Shown here one piece after another: positions 1 to 8,343 of a stretch of DNA of 64,000 nucleotides. The stretch lies in contig NZ_JACHGP010000006.1 of assembly GCF_014202335.1 (NCBI RefSeq), positions 62,001 through 126,000 on the forward strand, given 5' to 3'. The DNA comes from Mycobacterium sp. AZCC_0083. Lineage in GTDB: Bacteria > Actinomycetota > Actinomycetes > Mycobacteriales > Mycobacteriaceae. Both the position numbers and the translations under genes were made by a program. The number at the start of each line of letters is the position of its first letter. The stretch's first letter is position 1. The notes under the pieces were generated by a model. The model was not told where the DNA came from. It was given only the letters and a program-made list of their open reading frames with translations, and ran no database searches.

Positions 1-219
1 CCTGGCCACATTCGCTTCGAGGCGTCGAAGGTGTGGCCCAAGGAAGACGGCTCGCCGACCCCCGCCTACCGGATGATCGATCTCTACTACCCGGACTACG
101 AAGCCGCCTGTCTTGCGGTCACGACGCCGGAGGCCGGTGCGTTCTTCGAAGCATTGGGCAGGCTGTCCACCGGTGGTGTGCGCGTGCTGATGTCCGACGT
201 CGAGGTGCCGCAGAACTGA
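1..219 (+). CDS. EthD-family protein, C-terminal part (truncated by window edge)
   Basis: The frame is open from base 1 and ends with TGA at 217-219, so only the last 72 residues are present. The sequence shows an ASKVWPKEDG segment, then YYPDYEAACLAV and FFEALGRLSTGGVRVLMSDVEV. This resembles the C-terminal half of a small EthD-type ferredoxin-like dimeric alpha-beta barrel protein of about 100 residues. EthD-family proteins are small cytosolic proteins often associated with oxidative degradation genes; no substrate can be read from this fragment. Its start lies upstream of the window. The next gene is convergent and looks damaged. Confidence 0.55.
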   Translation, partial: PGHIRFEASKVWPKEDGSPTPAYRMIDLYYPDYEAACLAVTTPEAGAFFEALGRLSTGGVRVLMSDVEVPQN

Positions 220-230
220 CGCGGCGCGAA

Positions 231-583
231 ACCGTGGGTCGAAGTGCCCGCCTCGCAGCGAATCCGGTCAGCCTGTTTGCGAAGTGCCATCACCCGCTTG
301 TGGATTCGGTACTCGGTTGACCTCGGCATGTAGAACGGCGCGTAAACGCTCCGACCGATGTCGCCGCCGGGGCGGCTCCGCGACCCCGCCGACGGACCCT
401 GCAGTGCGCCATCTCCCATCGCAACGCGTGGGAGACGGACTTCGCCGGGTTTCCCGCGATGACGAAGCCCTGGTAGGTGAGCCCATCGATCAGGGTCGAG
501 ATGGTGAATGTTCCGTGCTGGCCCAGGTACTCGGTGAGCGCGTATCGCAACTCGATGCCGCGCAAGATTCGGGAGTCGTCCAT
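231..583 (-). pseudogene. Frame-broken small conserved hypothetical protein
   Basis: An ATG at 583-581 opens a frame of about 69 residues beginning MDDSRILRGIELRYALTEYL and reaching a basic RVRRRGRG segment. The continuation MPRSTEYRIHKRVMALR starts at 329 in a different frame. Small mycobacterial proteins of this kind, as I recall them, join these two blocks in one chain of about 100 residues with a winged-helix-like look. A frameshift or small indel between about 330 and 379 would therefore have broken the gene. The second block lacks a stop where expected and runs antisense into the EthD-like gene. The alternative is that the N-terminal frame alone is expressed. The function is unknown. 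Confidence 0.45.
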
Positions 584-685
584 GTCGTGACGATGGCACG
601 CAGGTCCGACACTGGCGCCAATTCGCTGTGAGGCGGGCAGGTCGACGGGCTGCCGGAAACGCGTAGGCCAGAGCGGCGACGCCAA

Positions 686-1495
686 TCAAGCCAGCAGGCT
701 GGCCCGCAACCGATCCACCTGCTCGCTGGTCACACCAAGCGCGTCAAGGTAATTCGGGAGCGAGCCGTAATCCTCGTCGATGGTGCGCCGCGCGGTGACG
801 AGGTAGTCCTCCCGCACGCCAAGCACCTCTTCGGTGAGCTGTGCTTCGGCGAACGTGATGATCTCGTCCGTCACGTTCTCACCGGCCCGGTTGCGGATCG
901 ACTCGACGATGCGGTCCCGCAGTCGCGGCACCGCCTCGTTGCTGCGGAGGAAGTCGGCCATGATCGCGTCGTCGGGCACGCCTGCAGCCTCGAGCGTGAC
1001 CGCGACGGTGAACCCGGTCCTGTCCTTGCCCGCGAAGCAATGCGTGATGACGGGCCGCTCATCGGCCAGCATCGAAATAACCTGGCGCACAGCGAGATGC
1101 GCACCGGCCAAGGCGGGGAAGCGCCGGTATTCCTCGGTCATGAAGCGGCCCGCTGCGACGGCGACGTCCTCGTCGTCGGGCTTCTCGGTCAGCATCCGCT
1201 CGAAGGCGTACTCGTGCGGCGCCTCGGTGCCCGCGGGACTCCGGTTGGAGAGTTCATGGAATGGCAACAGGTGGATTTCGACGCCGTCGGGTACCAGGCC
1301 CGATCCACGCTTCTCCACCTCACGTAGCGACCTCAGGTCCGCGACGTCGGTGATGCCGAGCCGCAGCATGGCCTCGCGGCCGCCCTCGTCTAGCCGGCTC
1401 AGCTCACTGGACCGATAGAACCGCCCCGGCCGGATCCCGGTCTCCTCCGCGACGTCGCGAAAGTTCCACGCCCCCGACAGATCATCGCCCGCCAC
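686..1495 (-). CDS. ptpB: Protein tyrosine/lipid phosphatase PtpB
   Basis: The 269-residue product has the phosphatase P-loop HCFAGKDRTG, with the nucleophilic Cys near residue 153 and the Arg at the end of the loop. The N-terminal SGAWNFRDVAEE and YRSSELSRLDEGGR are characteristic of the mycobacterial PtpB family. In M. tuberculosis PtpB is a secreted phosphatase acting on phosphotyrosine, phosphoserine/threonine and phosphoinositides; whether this copy is secreted cannot be seen. The chosen GTG at 1495-1493 overlaps the TAG stop of fadE2 by one base, implying translational coupling. The same ptpB-fadE2 pairing occurs in M. tuberculosis. A much longer upstream reading of this frame is antisense-biased arginine-rich sequence and was not used. 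Confidence 0.9.
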   Translation of the reverse strand: MAGDDLSGAWNFRDVAEETGIRPGRFYRSSELSRLDEGGREAMLRLGITDVADLRSLREVEKRGSGLVPDGVEIHLLPFHELSNRSPAGTEAPHEYAFERMLTEKPDDEDVAVAAGRFMTEEYRRFPALAGAHLAVRQVISMLADERPVITHCFAGKDRTGFTVAVTLEAAGVPDDAIMADFLRSNEAVPRLRDRIVESIRNRAGENVTDEIITFAEAQLTEEVLGVREDYLVTARRTIDEDYGSLPNYLDALGVTSEQVDRLRASLLA

Positions 1496-2730
1496 TACGG
1501 GGTCACCGCCGCTGCGAACGCGGACTTTTCGCGGCCGAGCTCGGCGCGGGCGATGCTGCGCATGTGCACCTCGTCGGGGCCGTCGAACAGTCGCATCGCG
1601 CGGTGCCAGCCGTACAGCCGGGCCAGCACGGTGTCGTCGCTGACGCCCGCCGCGCCGTGCACCTGGATGGCCCGGTCGATCACGTTGCACGCCATCTGAG
1701 GTGCGACCGCCTTGATCATCGCGACCTCGTTGCGGGCTTCCTTGTTGCCCTTCTCGTCGATCACCCAGGCCGCCTTGTGGCAGAGCAACCTGGCCTGGTC
1801 GATCTCGTTGCGGGACTGGGCAACCTGCTGCTGCACCACACCTTGCTCAGCCAACGGCTTGCCGAACGCGATGCGATTGTTCACCCGGTCGACCATCAAC
1901 GCCAACGCCCGCTCGGCGACCCCGATCGCGCGCATGCAGTGGTGGATGCGGCCTGGCCCGAGCCGGGCCTGCGCGATGGCGAAGCCGCTGCCCTCCTCGT
2001 GGAGCAGGTTCGTCACGGGCACCCGCACGTTGTCGAATGACACCTCGCTGTGCCCGTGCTGGTCCTGCCAGCCGAACACCGGAAGCGATCGCTCGATCGA
2101 TACTCCGGGGGTGTCGACGGGCACCAGGATCATCGACTGCTGCTGATGGCTTGCGGCATCGGGGTTGGTGCGCCCCATCACGATGAGGATCTTGCAGCGC
2201 GGGTCGGCAGCACCCGAGATCCACCACTTGCGGCCGTTGATGACGTAGTCGCCACCGTCGCGCACCATGGTGGTCTGGATGTTGCGGGCGTCGCTGGAGG
2301 CCACCGCGGGCTCGGTCATCGCGAACGCGCTGCGGATCTCGCCGTTCAGCAACGGCTCGAGCCACTGCTTGCTCTGCTCGTCATTGGCGAACAGGTGCAA
2401 GGTCTCCATGTTGCCGGTGTCGGGCGCCGCGCAGTTGGTCGCCTCCGGGGCCAGCTCCATGCTCCAGCCGGTCAGCTCGGCCAGCGGCGCGTACTCCAGA
2501 TTGGTCAGTCCCGACTCGGACGGCAGGAACAGATTCCACAGCCCCCGCTCCTTGGCCTTGAGCTTCAGCTCCTCGACGACCGGCGGAACGGTGTGGTCGT
2601 CGGGTCCCTTCTCGTGCCGGTACGCGTCGTAGGAGGCCTCGGCCGGGAACACGAACTCCGTCATGAAATCGGTGAGTCGTTGGTGGTAGTCCTGCCCCTT
2701 GGCCGACATCGCGAAGTCCATGACCGTCAC
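1495..2730 (-). CDS. fadE2: Acyl-CoA dehydrogenase FadE2
   Basis: This 411-residue flavoprotein belongs to the acyl-CoA dehydrogenase superfamily, which introduces a double bond alpha-beta to the thioester in beta-oxidation-type reactions. Visible family blocks are the [17 protein letters not shown] flavin/substrate segment, [16 protein letters not shown], and the C-terminal [33 protein letters not shown]. The length fits single-domain ACADs of the ACAD10/11 type. Translation may begin at GTG 2730 or at the in-frame ATG at 2721. It is the first gene of a two-gene operon with ptpB and is divergent from the NarL-type regulator, sharing a short promoter region of about 100 bases. Confidence 0.88.
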   Translation of the reverse strand: MTVMDFAMSAKGQDYHQRLTDFMTEFVFPAEASYDAYRHEKGPDDHTVPPVVEELKLKAKERGLWNLFLPSESGLTNLEYAPLAELTGWSMELAPEATNCAAPDTGNMETLHLFANDEQSKQWLEPLLNGEIRSAFAMTEPAVASSDARNIQTTMVRDGGDYVINGRKWWISGAADPRCKILIVMGRTNPDAASHQQQSMILVPVDTPGVSIERSLPVFGWQDQHGHSEVSFDNVRVPVTNLLHEEGSGFAIAQARLGPGRIHHCMRAIGVAERALALMVDRVNNRIAFGKPLAEQGVVQQQVAQSRNEIDQARLLCHKAAWVIDEKGNKEARNEVAMIKAVAPQMACNVIDRAIQVHGAAGVSDDTVLARLYGWHRAMRLFDGPDEVHMRSIARAELGREKSAFAAAVTP

Positions 2731-2836
2731 GATATGACACCAGTCAGGTCGGCCGACGGGTGCCGTCGCGCACCGCGTGCCGTGGGGTGTCCCGCAATCG
2801 GAGGAACGGGCCGCGGTGTTGTGCCAAGCTGACCGC

Positions 2837-3487
2837 GTGACCGGGTCGAGCGGCGAGAAGGTGCGCGTAGTGGTGGGTGACGATCACCCGCTCTTCCGCG
2901 ACGGCGTGGTCCGCGCACTGAGCTCCAGCGGATCGATCGACGTGGTCGCCGAGGCCGACGACGGTCTGACCGCCCTGGAGCTCATCCGTACCCACAAACC
3001 ACAGGTTGCTCTGCTCGACTACCGGATGCCGGGCCTGGACGGCGCGCAGGTCGCCGCCGCGGTTCGTCGCGACGAGCTGCCGACGCGCGTGCTGCTGATC
3101 TCCGCGCACGACGAATCGGCGATCGTCTACAGCGCATTGCAGAACGGCGCCGCCGGTTTCATCCCCAAGGAGTCCAGCCGCGCCGAACTGATCGAGGCGG
3201 TGTTGAACTGCGCGAAGGGCCGCGACGTGGTTGCGCCCAGTCTCGCTGCCGGGTTGGTGGGAGAGATCCAGCGTCGCAACGACTCGGACACCCCGACGCT
3301 CAGCGCCCGCGAGCGTGAGGTGCTCGGCCTCATCGCGGGCGGCCAGACCATCCCGGCGATGGCTAAGCAGCTGTTTCTCGCGCCGTCCACCGTGAAGACC
3401 CACGTGCAGCGGCTCTACGAGAAGCTCGGTGTCGGTGATCGCGGCGCCGCCGTCGCGGAAGCGATGCGTCGCGGGCTACTGGAATAG
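2837..3487 (+). CDS. NarL/LuxR-family response regulator
   Basis: The 216-residue product starts at GTG 2837 ([16 protein letters not shown]). It has an N-terminal receiver domain with the acidic pocket GDDHPLF, the phospho-acceptor Asp in LLDYRMPG and the conserved Lys in FIPKESS. A C-terminal LuxR-type helix-turn-helix follows ([24 protein letters not shown] then [16 protein letters not shown]). It should bind DNA when phosphorylated by the kinase encoded 2 bases downstream. A longer upstream start (2777) was rejected because the conserved domain begins right after the GTG. The targets are not visible; the divergent fadE2-ptpB operon is one possibility. Confidence 0.88.
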   Translation: MTGSSGEKVRVVVGDDHPLFRDGVVRALSSSGSIDVVAEADDGLTALELIRTHKPQVALLDYRMPGLDGAQVAAAVRRDELPTRVLLISAHDESAIVYSALQNGAAGFIPKESSRAELIEAVLNCAKGRDVVAPSLAAGLVGEIQRRNDSDTPTLSAREREVLGLIAGGQTIPAMAKQLFLAPSTVKTHVQRLYEKLGVGDRGAAVAEAMRRGLLE

Positions 3488-3489
3488 CG

Positions 3490-4686
3490 GTGGTTCGCCA
3501 CTTCCGGCGCATCGTCGACTACTTCGCCGCAGAACCCGTTCGCGTCTCTGCGCTGCTGCGTCTGCCGCTGATTGCGCTGATGGGCTTCCTGGTCTGGTTG
3601 TGGGAGGTCGACAGCTGGCTGCCCGGCGTCTACACGGCGATCCTCGGTGCGTACGCGGTGGTCGCCGTGCTGTGGGCGGTGGCCGTGTTCCGCGGCCCTG
3701 TGCCTTCCTGGGGCGGCTGGATCTCCACGGGCGTCGACATGCTCGCGGTCGTCTCCCTGTGCGTCGTGTCGGGCGGTGCGACGGCCGCGCTACTGCCCGT
3801 GTTCTTCCTGCTGCCGCTTTCCGTCGCGTTCGGCGACCGACCGGTGCTGACCGGCGTTCTCGGCATCAGCACCGCCGCGTGCTATCTCGGGGCATGGATC
3901 GTCTACTCGAAACGCGACGATCACGTCGGCCTGCCCGACGTGGTGTACCTGCAGTTCGGGTTTCTGCTGTGGTTGGCGGTCGCCACCACGGCCTTGTGTC
4001 TCGTGCTGACTCGGCGTGCGTCGCGGGTGCGGGTCCTGCTCGACGTGCGCCGCAGACTGGTGGCCGAGTCGATGCAGGCCGACGAACGAACCAACCGCGA
4101 TCTCGCCGAGCACTTGCACGACGGCCCGCTGCAGACTCTGCTGGCCGCGCGGATGGAACTCGACGAGGTGCGTGAACGCATTCCCGACCCGGCTCTCGAC
4201 ATGGTCTACGCGGCGCTCAACGAGACGGCGGCGGGGCTGCGCTCTACGGTGACGGCGCTGCACCCGCAGGTGCTCGCCCAGCTCGGGCTCGCGCCGGGGG
4301 TGCGGGAACTTCTGCGTCAGTCCGAGACGCGTGGCGACTTCATCATCGAGGCCGACCTCGAAGACGTCGGCAGGCCGGCCTCGCAGGCATTGCTCTACCG
4401 CGCGGCGCGCGAACTGCTCGCGAACGTCAACAAGCACGCGGGCGCGACCGAGGTCACCGTCCGGCTGTACCGCGCCGGGGACCGCATCGTGCTGACCGTC
4501 GCCGACGACGGAGCCGGCTTCGAGCCCTCGATCGTCGAGCAGCGCGTCGCAGAGGGGCACATCGGGCTGGCATCACTTCAGGCGAGGTTCGACTCGATGG
4601 GCGGTGCGATGGCCATCGAATCGACGATCGGTCAGGGGACGTTGGTGACCGTTACGTCGCCGCCCGAACAGGCTGCGTCGACGTAA
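3490..4686 (+). CDS. NarL-type membrane sensor histidine kinase
   Basis: The 398-residue protein has about five to six hydrophobic segments between residues 20 and 175 forming a membrane sensor region. A DHp helix of the HisKA_3 type follows, with LAEHLHDGPLQTLLAAR (phospho-acceptor His near 210). The HATPase domain shows an ELLANVNKHAGA N-box, VADDGAGF and GHIGLASLQ motifs. Its GTG start lies 2 bases after the response-regulator stop, so the two form a cognate two-component pair. The signal is unknown: there is no large extracytoplasmic domain, which suggests sensing within the membrane. Confidence 0.88.
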   Translation: MVRHFRRIVDYFAAEPVRVSALLRLPLIALMGFLVWLWEVDSWLPGVYTAILGAYAVVAVLWAVAVFRGPVPSWGGWISTGVDMLAVVSLCVVSGGATAALLPVFFLLPLSVAFGDRPVLTGVLGISTAACYLGAWIVYSKRDDHVGLPDVVYLQFGFLLWLAVATTALCLVLTRRASRVRVLLDVRRRLVAESMQADERTNRDLAEHLHDGPLQTLLAARMELDEVRERIPDPALDMVYAALNETAAGLRSTVTALHPQVLAQLGLAPGVRELLRQSETRGDFIIEADLEDVGRPASQALLYRAARELLANVNKHAGATEVTVRLYRAGDRIVLTVADDGAGFEPSIVEQRVAEGHIGLASLQARFDSMGGAMAIESTIGQGTLVTVTSPPEQAAST

Positions 4687-4722
4687 CGCGCACACCTGGC
4701 GAGCGATGGCGGCGGTGCGGGC

Positions 4723-5022
4723 TCAGGCGCAGTCGGCGCAGATGAACTCGCCACCCGCATGGACTGCCAGCCGGTTCCGGTGGTGCACCAGGAAACAAGA
4801 CGAGCAGGTGAACTCGTCGGGTTGCTTGGGAAGCACTCGAACGGTCAGTTCCTCACCGGAAAGATCCGCGCCAGGGAGCTCGAATGCGTCGAACTCATCG
4901 CCGTCGTCGACGTCGAGCACGGCAACCGCCACGTCGTTGCGCCGGCCCGCCAGCGCCTCGATGGATTCGTCGGCGACATCGTCGGATTCGGTCTTGCGGG
5001 GTGCGTCGTAGTCCGTTGTCAT
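4723..5022 (-). CDS. DUF4193 family protein
   Basis: This is a 99-residue acidic protein. The C-terminal third carries two CxxC pairs (CSSC and CADC) spaced like a zinc ribbon, typical of the actinobacterial DUF4193 family of unknown function. A good Shine-Dalgarno (GGAAGGGA) precedes the ATG at 5022. It lies on the minus strand downstream of the hemerythrin-like gene, 123 bases away, and convergent to the kinase gene. A metal-binding or regulatory role is an inference from the cysteines only. Confidence 0.82.
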   Translation of the reverse strand: MTTDYDAPRKTESDDVADESIEALAGRRNDVAVAVLDVDDGDEFDAFELPGADLSGEELTVRVLPKQPDEFTCSSCFLVHHRNRLAVHAGGEFICADCA

Positions 5023-5145
5023 CGGCGTCCCTTCCGGTCTTGGAGTGACGTACCGACAACGCCGTCCGGTGGGCGCAATGTTCCCTGGCGATCAGCTGAG
5101 TCGAAACGCGCGCCAAATCTCCTGCAGGCGTACGCAGGACTCGAC

Positions 5146-5712
5146 TTAGGCTGCGTTGCCTCGCAAGGCGTCGCGTGCACGGTCTAGCAGCGAGGCGAAC
5201 GGCCCGACGGCGAAGTTGACGAACGCCGACTCGACGCCCGCATGGGGGTGGGTGGGTGCGATCCGCTCGGCAACCTGGACGGCAGTCGTCAGCTTGCGGA
5301 GTTCCTCGTCGTCGAGTTGCTCCTCGAGCAACGTGAACTCCTCGGCCTCTTCCCGTTTCGCGTGATCCAGCACCGCGGCTTGGAGGTGGACCAACTCCTT
5401 GGAGAAGTCGGCAGTACCGCATGGGATCTTCTCGAGTGCACCCAACGCGAGCTTGGCGTCGTGTTCTTCGGTCAGGCGGGCGTCGACGATCTCGGCCCCG
5501 CCGACGACCTTGCGACGCACACGTGGGTGGACCATCATCTCCTCCGCCGTTTCGTGCACGGCGAGGAGCGTCCGCAGCCGCGTAAAGGCCGCCCGTTGGG
5601 TGTCGGCGTCCGTTGCGTCAAGGGTTTCGGTGAACAGTGCCTTGATGGCTTCGTGTTGGTCCTTCAAGTAGGTGACCACGTCGTTTGAATTGGTGATGGG
5701 CTTCCGGGCCAC
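5146..5712 (-). CDS. Hemerythrin-like (HHE domain) protein
   Basis: The 188-residue all-helical protein contains the His/Glu pattern of HHE cation-binding domains. It has LKDQHEAIKALF near residue 16, LLAVHETAEEMMVHP near 50, LTEEHDAKLALG near 81 and LDHAKREEAEEF near 114. Such proteins bind a non-haem di-iron centre; mycobacterial paralogues have been linked to SigF-dependent oxidative stress responses. The start is a GTG at 5712 preceded by GGAAGG. A SigF-type promoter-like sequence lies about 68 bases upstream (5780-5804). The C-terminal third has no recognised domain. Confidence 0.85.
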   Translation of the reverse strand: MARKPITNSNDVVTYLKDQHEAIKALFTETLDATDADTQRAAFTRLRTLLAVHETAEEMMVHPRVRRKVVGGAEIVDARLTEEHDAKLALGALEKIPCGTADFSKELVHLQAAVLDHAKREEAEEFTLLEEQLDDEELRKLTTAVQVAERIAPTHPHAGVESAFVNFAVGPFASLLDRARDALRGNAA

Positions 5713-5779
5713 GGCAGTTGCCTTCCGAGAGGATCGAATGAGTGAAGGCGCGAGGGCTGCACGCCGAACTGCTGAGAAC

Positions 5780-5804
5780 TACCCGCGCAGGCGCGGCAGA
5801 AAAC
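5780..5804 (-). promoter_or_regulatory. Candidate SigF-type promoter of the hemerythrin-like gene
   Basis: Read on the minus strand, GTTT (5804-5801) is followed by a 16-base spacer and GGGTAG (5784-5779). The mycobacterial SigF consensus is GTTT-N15-17-GGGTAT. The site sits about 68 bases upstream of the GTG of the hemerythrin-like gene and points toward it. One such match by chance in 64 kb is possible; the location and gene type make it credible. Confidence 0.45.
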
Positions 5805-5886
5805 CTGATCGCAGGCGCAGGGCTTACCCAAGGTGCCTCTACGTTGATAGGTTCGGATCGGGTTCGGGTGACGAGGGGACGGTGAT

Positions 5887-7038
5887 GTGTCGATTGCACG
5901 TGTGCCGCCCTGGGGAGCCGTCGTGACGAACGAGCGGTGGAAGCCGCGGCAGGACCACTACTACTGGTTGACGGCCATCCTCGCGGCGCGGGGTCTGCAG
6001 GCAAGTACGTGCCGCGTCGTCGCGGGCGTCATCGCCACCCTCGGCCTTGTCCCGATGATCTCGCTGATCAGCCCACTCGGTCCGAAGGGCCTCGTCGGCC
6101 AGGCGCTCGCCGTGCTCATTACGGCGTGCTGTGTGGTGATGGCGCTGCGCTGGTTGCGCCACCGTTGGCCCTCCAGGATCGAGTCGGCGGCGTGCGTCGT
6201 GGTGGGCACGGTCTGCATCGCCACCGCCTGCCTCATCCCGACCAGTCCGGTCGCGGGTCTGCTCGGCGCCTCCTCGTTCGCCGTGCTCTCCGCCTACATC
6301 GCGTGCTTCCACGGCTTGCGCCTGCTGGCGTTCACGTGGGCGGTCGCGATCGCGACGTTGACCGTCCTCGCGATCCGGCTCGCGCCCCTGGACACGGCGC
6401 TGGCGATCGTCAGTGTCTGCCTGGTGGCGCTGGTCAACGTCTTCGCGGCCGCCGTGTGCCGAGCCGGGATTCGGCTGATCGGCGGGGACGTGGAGACCAG
6501 TCAGCTCGAGCCTTTGACGGGGCTGCTGGACCGCGACGCCTTCTACGAGCGGACCGCCACGCTGCTGGCCGCCCGCCACCGCGACGATGACCGATACCTG
6601 GTCCTCATCATCGTCAACATCGACGGTTTCTCCCTCATTACTGGCATGTCGGGTGAACGGGGCGGCAATCTAGCAAGGGTCACGGTCGGTAGCGCGCTGC
6701 GCAGCTGCGTCCGCCACAACGCCGTCATTGCCCATGTCTCCGAAGACGACTTCGTCATCGCCGACACGTTCACCACGCCCGACGCGTCACCGCTCGTCGA
6801 TCGACTCCGCTCCGCGGTGACCAACACCCCGTCGCGGCTGACCACCAGCGTCGGAGTGGTCTGTACGCCCCTGCGCCCGCTGATGCATCTGCCACCCGAT
6901 GACGTCGTCGACGAAGTCTTGACGATCGCGACGACGGCGATGTTCGAGGCGCGCAAGGCAGGCGGCAACCGTGCCCGCTTCGTCGTCAACCCCGCCTTGA
7001 GCGTGCTCGCCAACCCCGACTCCAGCGGTCGCGAATAG
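5887..7038 (+). CDS. Membrane protein with degenerate GGDEF domain
   Basis: The 383-residue protein has about six hydrophobic segments between residues 40 and 200, then a GGDEF-type fold starting at EPLTGLLDRDAFYERTA. The position of the GGDEF signature reads VSEDDFV, so the Gly-Gly of the active site is absent and the domain is probably not a working diguanylate cyclase. It could bind nucleotide without turnover or act in protein contacts. The ATFEARKAGGNR-like end (MFEARKAGGNRARF) is the usual C-terminal motif of the fold. The GTG start at 5887 or an internal GTG at 5923 are both possible. It stands alone between divergent and convergent neighbours. Confidence 0.75.
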   Translation: MSIARVPPWGAVVTNERWKPRQDHYYWLTAILAARGLQASTCRVVAGVIATLGLVPMISLISPLGPKGLVGQALAVLITACCVVMALRWLRHRWPSRIESAACVVVGTVCIATACLIPTSPVAGLLGASSFAVLSAYIACFHGLRLLAFTWAVAIATLTVLAIRLAPLDTALAIVSVCLVALVNVFAAAVCRAGIRLIGGDVETSQLEPLTGLLDRDAFYERTATLLAARHRDDDRYLVLIIVNIDGFSLITGMSGERGGNLARVTVGSALRSCVRHNAVIAHVSEDDFVIADTFTTPDASPLVDRLRSAVTNTPSRLTTSVGVVCTPLRPLMHLPPDDVVDEVLTIATTAMFEARKAGGNRARFVVNPALSVLANPDSSGRE

Positions 7039-7048
7039 CGATCCGCCT

Positions 7049-8269
7049 TCAGTCGCGGCGCAACAGCGCCAGCGCCATGGCGGCGGCGACGCCGGCAAGG
7101 GCGACGATGGTGAGAGTGACCGCCGTCCAGCCTGCGGCATCGAACACGACGCCCCCGAACCACCCGATGACGCTCGACCCGCCGTAAAAGAAGAGGGTGT
7201 ACAGCGACGCCGCCTGGGCCTTGCCGACGGTGGCTTCGCGGCCGGTCCAACCAGACGCGATCGCGTGCGCGCCGAAGAAGCCCGCCGTGCCGATGACCAG
7301 ACCCGCGAGAACCGCGAACAGGTTGTCGCTCAAGGTGATCGTCGCGCCGACGATCATCGTGGCGATCGACACCAGCAGCACGCGTTTGCGGCCGAACCGG
7401 CTGGCCTCCGCTCCTGCCCGCGACGACGCCCACGTGCCTGCCAGGTAGGCCAGGAACACCAGGCTCACCAACGTCTGGGGAAGGTGGAACGGCGCGGCCA
7501 TCAGCCGGAAGCCGAGGAAGTTGTACAGAGCGACGAACCCACCCGTGAGGAGGAAGGCCAGGGCGAAGAGAGTGAGCTGGCGCGGGGACCGCAGGTTGGC
7601 GGTCAACCTGTGGAGCACGCCGCCGGCGCCGTGTGAGCGCTCGCGCGACGGGTCGTATCCGCGGGGCCGGGGTGCGAGCCGTACGAAGCCCAGCGCTCCT
7701 GCCCCGCACAGGGCCGCCACGCTGAGCACCCCGATCCGCCAACCGGCGACCTCCCCGATCGGGCCTGCGACGAGCCGTCCCAACAGTCCGCCGACGGTGG
7801 TGCCCGCGACGTACATCCCCGCTGCGCGCGCCGCGTGGTCGGGGTGGATCTCCTCGGAGAGGTAGGCGATCGCGATCGCCGGTACGCCGCCGATCAGCAG
7901 ACCCTCGATGAACCGGCCGGCCAACAGCAGCTCGTAATCGGGAGCGAACGGAACGACGAGGCCGAGGATGGTCGCCGCGGTGACCGACACCGACATCGCC
8001 CGCACCCGGCCGATCCGGTCGGCGATCATCGACCACGGGATGACGCCCACTGCGAGGCCTGCCGTGGCGGCCGAAACCATCAGCGCCGCGTCGGCCGCAC
8101 CGGTGTTCAGGTCGGCGGCGATCAGCGGCAGCACCGACTGCGGCGAGTACAGCTGGGCGAACGTGGCAACCCCTGCGCAGAACAGTGCCGCCAGCAGCCG
8201 TCGATACTCCGTCGAGCCCCGCTGGTGTCCGGCCCACGCGTCGGAGAGGTGCGGAGCATTGATGGTCAC
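7049..8269 (-). CDS. MFS transporter (YnfM/aromatic-type exporter)
   Basis: The product has 12 predicted hydrophobic segments and the loop 2-3 motif MIADRIGRVRAM of the major facilitator superfamily. TYSPQSVLPLIAADL-like spacing (QLYSPQSVLPLI) resembles the YnfM/arabinose-efflux group. The likely start is the GTG at 8269 (VTINAPHLSDAW); an upstream start at 8305 would make 418 residues but abuts a palindrome. It is downstream of, and co-directional with, a LysR-type gene, which may regulate it. The substrate is not deducible. Confidence 0.8.
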   Translation of the reverse strand: MTINAPHLSDAWAGHQRGSTEYRRLLAALFCAGVATFAQLYSPQSVLPLIAADLNTGAADAALMVSAATAGLAVGVIPWSMIADRIGRVRAMSVSVTAATILGLVVPFAPDYELLLAGRFIEGLLIGGVPAIAIAYLSEEIHPDHAARAAGMYVAGTTVGGLLGRLVAGPIGEVAGWRIGVLSVAALCGAGALGFVRLAPRPRGYDPSRERSHGAGGVLHRLTANLRSPRQLTLFALAFLLTGGFVALYNFLGFRLMAAPFHLPQTLVSLVFLAYLAGTWASSRAGAEASRFGRKRVLLVSIATMIVGATITLSDNLFAVLAGLVIGTAGFFGAHAIASGWTGREATVGKAQAASLYTLFFYGGSSVIGWFGGVVFDAAGWTAVTLTIVALAGVAAAMALALLRRD

Positions 8270-8307
8270 CGACCGAGTGTCGAGTCGTGCCCCACATATG
8301 TCCAATG

Positions 8308-8329
8308 CATGAAGTCACGTGACTTCATG
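8308..8329. promoter_or_regulatory. 22-bp perfect palindrome, candidate operator
   Basis: The half-site CATGAAGTCAC is followed immediately by its exact reverse complement, giving 22 bases of perfect dyad symmetry centred on CACGTG. It lies between the LysR gene stop (8344) and the MFS start (8269), about 40-60 bases upstream of the MFS start codon. There is no loop and no U-run, so it is more like a protein-binding site than a terminator. A LysR, TetR or GntR-type dimer could bind here. Confidence 0.6.
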
Positions 8330-8343
8330 TGTTGAACGCATGA

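Noticed and set aside
6543..8318. 591-residue open frame on the minus strand across the GGDEF and MFS genes
   Set aside because: It is Arg/Pro-rich shadow translation of two well-supported genes in other frames, with no recognisable domain.
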